Source: Thermoplasmata archaeon
Lineage (GTDB): Archaea; Thermoplasmatota; Thermoplasmata; SG8-5; JAGLSY01
NCBI GenBank assembly: GCA_023137005.1
Contig: JAGLQE010000422.1
Coordinates: forward strand, 1-8,715
Length of the DNA stretch: 8,715 nucleotides
Direction of reading: 5' to 3'
Positions 5,458 through 8,715 of this stretch are shown here, piece after piece (the stretch's first letter is position 1; each line of letters begins with the position of its first letter). Under the pieces are notes generated by a model. That model was not told the DNA's origin. It did no database searches and saw nothing but the letters and a program-made list of their open reading frames with translations. A program made the position numbers and the translations under genes.

Positions 5458-6837
5458 ATGACCGATCAAACATTCAGTGATTTTGACCTGATCAAGCCGA
5501 TCAAACACGCATTGACAGATGTGGGCTATATTGAACCCACACCGATCCAGTTGCAGGCCATACCCCCATTACTTGCAGGTCGCGACCTATTGGGATGCGC
5601 CCAGACAGGGACTGGAAAGACCGCGGCATTCTCATTACCCATCATCCAGCACCTGGCCAAGAACCGGCTCAGGCGTGAGCGTGGGATCGTTCGTGTCCTC
5701 ATAGTGACGCCCACAAGAGAGCTGGCTGCCCAGATATTCCAGAACCTGGAAATGTACAGCAGGCACCTTGACGTGAATTCCATAGTCATATTCGGTGGTG
5801 TGGGGCAGGGACCACAGGTCAAGGCTCTTAACCGAGGAATTGATATTCTAGTAGCGACCCCTGGTAGACTCCTGGATCTCATAGATCAGGGACATATAGA
5901 CCTGCATAAAATAGAGATATTCGTTCTGGACGAGGCAGACCGAATGCTGGACATGGGTTTCATCCATGATATTCGCAGGGTTCTCAAACACCTTCCAGAT
6001 AGGAGGCAGACCATGTTCTTCTCCGCCACCCTACCTCCAAATATAATCAAGCTGGCAAGGACCATGGTGCATGACCCTGTGAGGGTTGATGTCACGCCTG
6101 ATAAACCAGTTATCGAATCCATAGACCAACGCCTGATGCTGGTGGACATGAAGGCGAAGACCGATGTCCTACTGAATATTCTTAAAGATGAAAGTGTCAA
6201 CAGGGCGCTCGTGTTCACCCGCACGAAGCACGGGGCCAATAAGCTGGTCAAGTTGATGGCACGCGCGGACATAGAGGCCGAAGGCATACACGGGAATAAA
6301 TCCCAGACAGCCAGAACAGCAGCCCTTGCAGATTTCAAGGCCGGGGCCATAAAGGTACTGGTGGCAACAGATATTGCTGCTCGAGGCATAGATGTTGAAG
6401 GCATAACTCATGTCATAAACCATGATATCCCGAATGTTGCGGAGACCTATGTTCACCGCATCGGAAGAACTGCCCGTGCTGGCTGTCAGGGCATATCCAT
6501 ATCACTGTGCGCTCCCGAAGAAAAGGCATTCATCAAAGACATCGAGAAGCTCATAAGGCAATCCATTCCGGTCTTTGACTACAAGCCATATAATGTCAAG
6601 GTCGAGCTGAAACCTGCACCAAAGCCAGTGCACAAGCCCAAGGGCGCGGGCAAGTTCAAGCCACGCAAGCAACATGGCGGAGGAAACCGGCAGGCTCAGG
6701 GCAATAGGCCCGGGCAATCCCGGAGCCAGTCTGGTGGCCAATCCGGCGGAAGAAAGCCCAATCCACACAGGAATAGCCGACGCAATCAGAGAAGGCAGAA
6801 GAAGCCTGGGAACCGTGATGATCAGTTCAAACGGTGA
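5458..6837 (+). CDS. DEAD-box ATP-dependent RNA helicase, RhlE-like
   Basis: A 459-residue RNA helicase that unwinds or remodels RNA duplexes and RNA-protein complexes using ATP. All core motifs are present: Q motif EPTPIQLQAIP (26-36), motif I AQTGTGKT (48-55), Ia PTRELA (85-90), GG (113-114), Ib TPGR (134-137), II DEAD (158-161), III SAT (189-191), IV LVFTRT (251-256), V ATDIAARGID (303-312) and VI HRIGRTAR (333-340). After the core at about 380 there is a 75-residue low-complexity basic tail rich in Lys, Arg, Gly, Gln, Asn and Ser, typical of RhlE/CsdA-type helicases, where it gives extra RNA binding. Roles in the family include ribosome assembly, RNA decay and cold adaptation. A small zinc-ribbon gene follows on the same strand. 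Class call is certain; the RhlE subgroup is likely. Confidence 0.96.
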   Translation: MTDQTFSDFDLIKPIKHALTDVGYIEPTPIQLQAIPPLLAGRDLLGCAQTGTGKTAAFSLPIIQHLAKNRLRRERGIVRVLIVTPTRELAAQIFQNLEMYSRHLDVNSIVIFGGVGQGPQVKALNRGIDILVATPGRLLDLIDQGHIDLHKIEIFVLDEADRMLDMGFIHDIRRVLKHLPDRRQTMFFSATLPPNIIKLARTMVHDPVRVDVTPDKPVIESIDQRLMLVDMKAKTDVLLNILKDESVNRALVFTRTKHGANKLVKLMARADIEAEGIHGNKSQTARTAALADFKAGAIKVLVATDIAARGIDVEGITHVINHDIPNVAETYVHRIGRTARAGCQGISISLCAPEEKAFIKDIEKLIRQSIPVFDYKPYNVKVELKPAPKPVHKPKGAGKFKPRKQHGGGNRQAQGNRPGQSRSQSGGQSGGRKPNPHRNSRRNQRRQKKPGNRDDQFKR

Positions 6838-6987
6838 TCTCGTTCCTTAAAAACAATAACAACCCTTATGTATTATATCGTTTACTACCCTTTGATCAGA
6901 AGATCATAGTAGGCTCTTAGTGAAGGTTTCTTTGTTAACTGTTTTCAAATGATTGGTGATCTATACATCCAAAGGAGGTGTAAGATA
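6838..6987 (+). promoter_or_regulatory. Promoter, long leader and strong ribosome binding site of the zinc-ribbon gene
   Basis: TATTATAT at 6871-6878 is the best TATA candidate, predicting a transcript start near 6900 and a leader of about 85 bases. The leader begins by a small hairpin TGATC-AGAA-GATCA (6893-6906). An alternative pairing AGATCA (6901-6906) with TGATCT (6957-6962) would compete with it. AAGGAGGTG (6972-6980) is a near-perfect match to the 16S 3' end, seven bases before the ATG, the strongest ribosome binding site in the window. No strong terminator for the helicase gene was seen, so some transcription may also enter from upstream. Confidence 0.45.
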
Positions 6988-7125
6988 ATGGGATACAACG
7001 ACAGAGGACCACGCGAAATGCACAAAGCCACATGCGCTGAGTGCAATCAAGAGACAGAAGTACCTTTCAAACCAACAGAAGGCAGGCCAGTATATTGCCG
7101 CGACTGTTTCAACAAGAGAAAGTAA
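6988..7125 (+). CDS. CxxC-x17-CxxC zinc-ribbon protein
   Basis: A 45-residue protein with C16-x2-C19, 17 residues, then C37-x2-C40, in the pattern ATCAECNQETEVPFKPTEGR ... YCRDCFNKRK. This is the CxxC-x17-CxxC small-domain family (I recall it as TIGR04272), widespread in archaea and bacteria and of unknown function; the four Cys should hold one zinc. Basic ends (HK at 12-13, NKRK at 42-45) would suit nucleic-acid or ribosome contact. The start is fixed by a very strong Shine-Dalgarno seven bases upstream, suggesting high expression. It follows a DEAD-box helicase gene on the same strand and is followed by a hairpin terminator, so it forms its own unit or the end of the helicase unit. Its role is not known; a helper in RNA metabolism is only a guess from context. 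Confidence 0.88.
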   Translation: MGYNDRGPREMHKATCAECNQETEVPFKPTEGRPVYCRDCFNKRK

Positions 7126-7157
7126 CTAACCAATATTGAACGGAACAAAAACAGAAT

Positions 7158-7194
7158 ATGGCCTGGCTTTCGCCAGGCCATCACTTTACTTTTT
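7158..7194 (+). terminator. Hairpin followed by T5: terminator of the zinc-ribbon gene
   Basis: A perfect 10-base stem ATGGCCTGGC / GCCAGGCCAT (7158-7167 and 7172-7181) closes on the loop TTTC. T-rich CACTTTACTTTTT follows, ending in T5 at 7190-7194. It lies 32 bases after the zinc-ribbon stop. In archaea U-tracts are the main signal and the hairpin may instead protect the 3' end of an abundant short mRNA. Part of the hairpin also pairs with 7344-7362 (see the following repeat). Confidence 0.7.
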
Positions 7195-7362
7195 ATCATA
7201 CTATGCTATCTACGGAAGCCTTTTCTTTAATCCTCGCTGCGCTGGCTAACCCTCCAAAGAAAAGGTTCCCAATCCAAAAGAAATATCGGGTTAGCCTGCT
7301 CGCTCGTTCATGGGTTTATCGGGCAATTGAGGTGTATTGGAACATGGCCTAGTGAAAGCCAG
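7163..7362. repeat. 200-base inverted-repeat element with nested pseudoknot-type pairings
   Basis: The gene-free stretch 7126-7404 holds three long complementarities. The outer arms, 7163-7181 and 7344-7362, pair at 17 of 19 positions plus one G-U. Stem A pairs GGAA(g)CCTTTTCTTT (7214-7228, one bulged G) with AAAGAAAAGGTTCC (7256-7269), 14 base pairs. Stem B pairs GGCTAACCC (7244-7252) with GGGTTAGCC (7288-7296), 9 base pairs, extending to 11 of 12 with GC at 7241-7242 and 7298-7299. The 5' half of stem B lies in the loop of stem A and its 3' half lies outside, the order of an H-type pseudoknot. The element may be a structured RNA (free or as the leader of the MazG gene) or a relic of a small terminal-inverted-repeat element. 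No flanking target duplication was seen, and the reading frame through it has no protein-like features. Confidence 0.5.
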
Positions 7363-7404
7363 TTTATCAACACCTTCTTATCTGACCGCCTCTTCTCTAT
7401 AATT

Positions 7405-8049
7405 GTGAAAGAGATCATAGCCGAGATAATGGAATTTGCCAATGAGCGCGATTGGAAGAAGTTCCACACGCCCAAGAACCTGTCAATGGCCCTGAGTGTT
7501 GAGGCTGGCGAGTTACTGGAGCATTTCCTCTGGTGCGATCCATCATTTTCCGAGTTGAAAGCCGATCCCGAAGAATTACTGGCCGTGGAAAGAGAGTTGG
7601 CCGATGTGCTGATCTACTCTCTCCAGATGTACCATTACCTGGGCGGCGAGGGCCTTGACCAGGATATCAAGAACATGATCCAGGCCAATTCGGATAAGAT
7701 GGAAAAACTGAACTGCGAGTTCGCATCCAAGAAGATTTTCCTATATTTCAAGGGCAATCGGGGCTTCGCGGATTCCCTGACCGACGACGAATGGAACGGT
7801 TTCTACACCCCCAGGTACCTGTCATCCGAGCTGAGCGTGGCATCCAGCTATCTCCTGGAATCCTTCGTACTGGCTGACCCGGCCTTTGATGAATTGAAAG
7901 CCATCGAGGAAGGCCATGGTCAGGTGATGACCTCCCTGGTGAATGTCATGATGTACGGCCTGGAGATGTTCTTCCAGCTTGGCGTGGATCCGGAGAAGGC
8001 CATCAGGGACAAGATGGTGGTGAATGGGGAGAGGTATGTGGTTGGGTAG
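7405..8049 (+). CDS. MazG-like nucleotide pyrophosphohydrolase, tandem duplicate with degenerate second domain
   Basis: With the GTG start at 7405 the protein has 214 residues. Domain 1 (about 1-103) is a dCTP-pyrophosphatase/MazG-like all-alpha domain: ERDWKKFHTPKNLSMALSVE (14-33) runs into EAGELLEHFLW, then ELADVLIY (64-71). Predicted Mg ligands are Glu33, Glu36, Glu64 and Asp67. Such enzymes hydrolyse (d)NTPs to monophosphates and clean the nucleotide pool. Domain 2 (about 121-214) repeats the fold pattern (EWNGFYTPRYLSSELSV, 129-145; DPAFDELKA, 158-166; LVNVMMYGLEMF, 178-189), but the ligands become Ala146, Tyr149, Ser177 and Asn180, so it should be inactive. An upstream TTG (7327) would add 26 unrelated residues; the GTG gives the usual family N-terminus, though without a clear Shine-Dalgarno. 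Met9 (7429) is the other option. Confidence 0.85.
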   Translation: MKEIIAEIMEFANERDWKKFHTPKNLSMALSVEAGELLEHFLWCDPSFSELKADPEELLAVERELADVLIYSLQMYHYLGGEGLDQDIKNMIQANSDKMEKLNCEFASKKIFLYFKGNRGFADSLTDDEWNGFYTPRYLSSELSVASSYLLESFVLADPAFDELKAIEEGHGQVMTSLVNVMMYGLEMFFQLGVDPEKAIRDKMVVNGERYVVG

Positions 8050-8056
8050 GAACAGT

Positions 8057-8120
8057 CAAAAAGCCTATATGCAGGTTCTTGCAATACTGCCTATAGTATG
8101 GAACTACTTATTGAGGAGGT
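8057..8120 (+). promoter_or_regulatory. BRE/TATA promoter and Shine-Dalgarno of the beta-helix protein gene
   Basis: CAAAAAGCCTATATG (8057-8071) resembles a purine-rich BRE followed by a TATA box, predicting a transcript start near 8093 and a leader of about 30 bases. GAGGAGGT at 8113-8120 is a strong Shine-Dalgarno three bases from the ATG at 8124. GCCTATA occurs twice, 26 bases apart (8063-8069, 8089-8095). The second copy sits inside the small palindrome ATACT-GCCTAT-AGTAT (8084-8099) at the predicted transcript start, a possible regulator site. Confidence 0.5.
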
Positions 8121-8123
8121 ATC

Positions 8124-8715
8124 ATGAGGCGAATGTTCATTGTTTGGTTCAGTTTTCTTATCATTATCAGCATGCTGTTAACGAATATGGGTTCATTTGA
8201 GAATACAACCGGGACCGAACTGCAGAATATCCTCAATGCTCCAAGCCCTCCCATCAGGATAGACAATAATGCGCAATTTTCAATACACGCCTCCTCGGGG
8301 GACGGGAATCCTGGCACGCCCTGGGTGATAGAGAACCTGGAGATCGAGGGGAACGGAGCAGGCTCCTGTCTTTATATTGGCAATACCACGGACCATTTTA
8401 TTATCACACACTGCACGCTCTCCAATGCCAGCGGAGGTTCCGGCCTGCCTTACTTCAGCAATACGGGACTGACCCTGTATAATGTCCAGAACGCGAATAT
8501 AACGAACAATACGATCGATCAAAACACAGGCAATGGCATATACCTGAATTCCACCAGTTGGAGCAATTTCACTTTGAATGACATGACGCAGAATGCCTAC
8601 GGGCTGAGATCGGACAATGCCAGCCATAACAATACCATCTATCGCAATAACTTCCTCAGCAATAGTGTTCAGGCCTTTGATGACGGCGCCAATACCTGGA
8701 ATTTGACAGCACCCG
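8124..8715 (+). CDS. Secreted right-handed parallel beta-helix (NosD-like) protein, N-terminal part
   Basis: Open to the window end; 197 residues are visible. Residues 1-22 (MRRM, then FIVWFSFLIIISMLLTN) are a signal peptide or N-terminal anchor. From about 44 the sequence shows beta-helix (CASH/NosD-type) coils: 'WVIENLEIEGNG....CLYIGNTTDHFIIT' (67-95), GLTLYNVQNANITNNTI (115-131), GIYLNSTSWSNFTLNDM (138-154) and IYRNNFLSNSVQAFDDGANT (172-191) followed by Trp192, the last closely matching the 'NNF..N..QA.D.G.N.WN' repeat of archaeal surface proteins. Ten N-x-S/T sequons are present (Asn 27, 87, 101, 125, 128, 142, 148, 165, 169, 193), suiting a heavily glycosylated exported protein. Such proteins are cell-surface or extracellular, with carbohydrate binding, lysis or adhesion proposed; the C-terminal anchor or extra domains lie outside the window. 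A strong Shine-Dalgarno supports the start. Confidence 0.87.
   Translation, partial: MRRMFIVWFSFLIIISMLLTNMGSFENTTGTELQNILNAPSPPIRIDNNAQFSIHASSGDGNPGTPWVIENLEIEGNGAGSCLYIGNTTDHFIITHCTLSNASGGSGLPYFSNTGLTLYNVQNANITNNTIDQNTGNGIYLNSTSWSNFTLNDMTQNAYGLRSDNASHNNTIYRNNFLSNSVQAFDDGANTWNLTAP

Noticed and set aside
7260..7280. TRNA T-arm-like GGTTCCCAATCC
   Set aside because: The flanking bases do not form a T-stem, and no acceptor, D or anticodon arms fit on either strand.
7158..7352. Open frame of 64 codons beginning in the terminator hairpin
   Set aside because: It starts inside the hairpin, has no Shine-Dalgarno and no family-like features, and covers the inverted repeats; explained better as non-coding.
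7163..7362. Insertion sequence or integron-type site
   Set aside because: There is no transposase or integrase in the window, and no target duplication flanks the arms; only a small non-autonomous relic remains possible, noted in the findings.
7327..7404. Upstream TTG extension of the MazG-like protein by 26 residues
   Set aside because: The added residues do not resemble the family N-terminus and part of the extension overlaps the outer inverted-repeat arm; GTG at 7405 gives the expected length before ERDW.
1..8715. CRISPR array, defence island or toxin-antitoxin pair
   Set aside because: No regularly spaced repeats and no defence nucleases were found; the MazG-like protein stands without MazE/MazF partners and fits housekeeping nucleotide-pool cleaning.

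Overview
The window reads as archaeal chromosome. Genes start behind TATA-like elements (TTTATAT, TTTAAATA, TTTAATA) about 25-30 bases before the start or transcript start. Some starts have no or almost no leader (purD), while others carry a Shine-Dalgarno (AAGGAGGTG at 6972-6980, GAGGAGGT at 8113-8120). Intergenic stretches are strongly AT-rich, and the 3' end encodes an Asn-sequon-rich right-handed beta-helix surface protein of a kind common in archaea. The protein set (MarC, archaeal-type PurD, IMPACT/YigZ-like, CrcB/Fluc, ABC-2 exporter, RhlE-like DEAD-box helicase, CxxC-x17-CxxC zinc ribbon, MazG-like, NosD-like) fits a euryarchaeal or Thermoplasmatota-type lineage. That placement is inference and rests on no marker gene.

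Layout. 1-339: C-terminal half of a MarC-family membrane protein (+). 420-638: orphan small zinc-ribbon protein (-), convergent with MarC. 808-2118: purD (-), head-to-head with an IMPACT-family protein (2185-2565, +) across only 66 bases. 2620-3006: crcB fluoride channel (-), convergent with the IMPACT gene and divergent from the next operon. 3144-5390: tightly coupled three-gene ABC-2 exporter operon (+; ATPase, permease, permease, with 11- and 4-base overlaps). 5458-6837: RhlE-like DEAD-box RNA helicase with a basic low-complexity tail, followed by a 45-residue zinc-ribbon gene (6988-7125) with its own leader, very strong ribosome binding site and hairpin terminator. 7126-7404: a gene-free stretch holding a 200-base inverted-repeat element with nested, pseudoknot-type complementarities. 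7405-8049: a MazG-like protein built as a tandem duplication in which the second copy has lost all four predicted metal ligands. 8124-8715: N-terminal part of a secreted beta-helix protein, cut by the window end.

Most of the window is housekeeping: purine synthesis, fluoride resistance, RNA remodelling, nucleotide-pool cleaning and export. There is no clear mobile element, CRISPR array, tRNA or rRNA. The two items most worth a second look are the structured 7163-7362 element and the enzyme/pseudo-enzyme MazG tandem directly after it. Neither proves a new system, but I cannot match either to anything I know.
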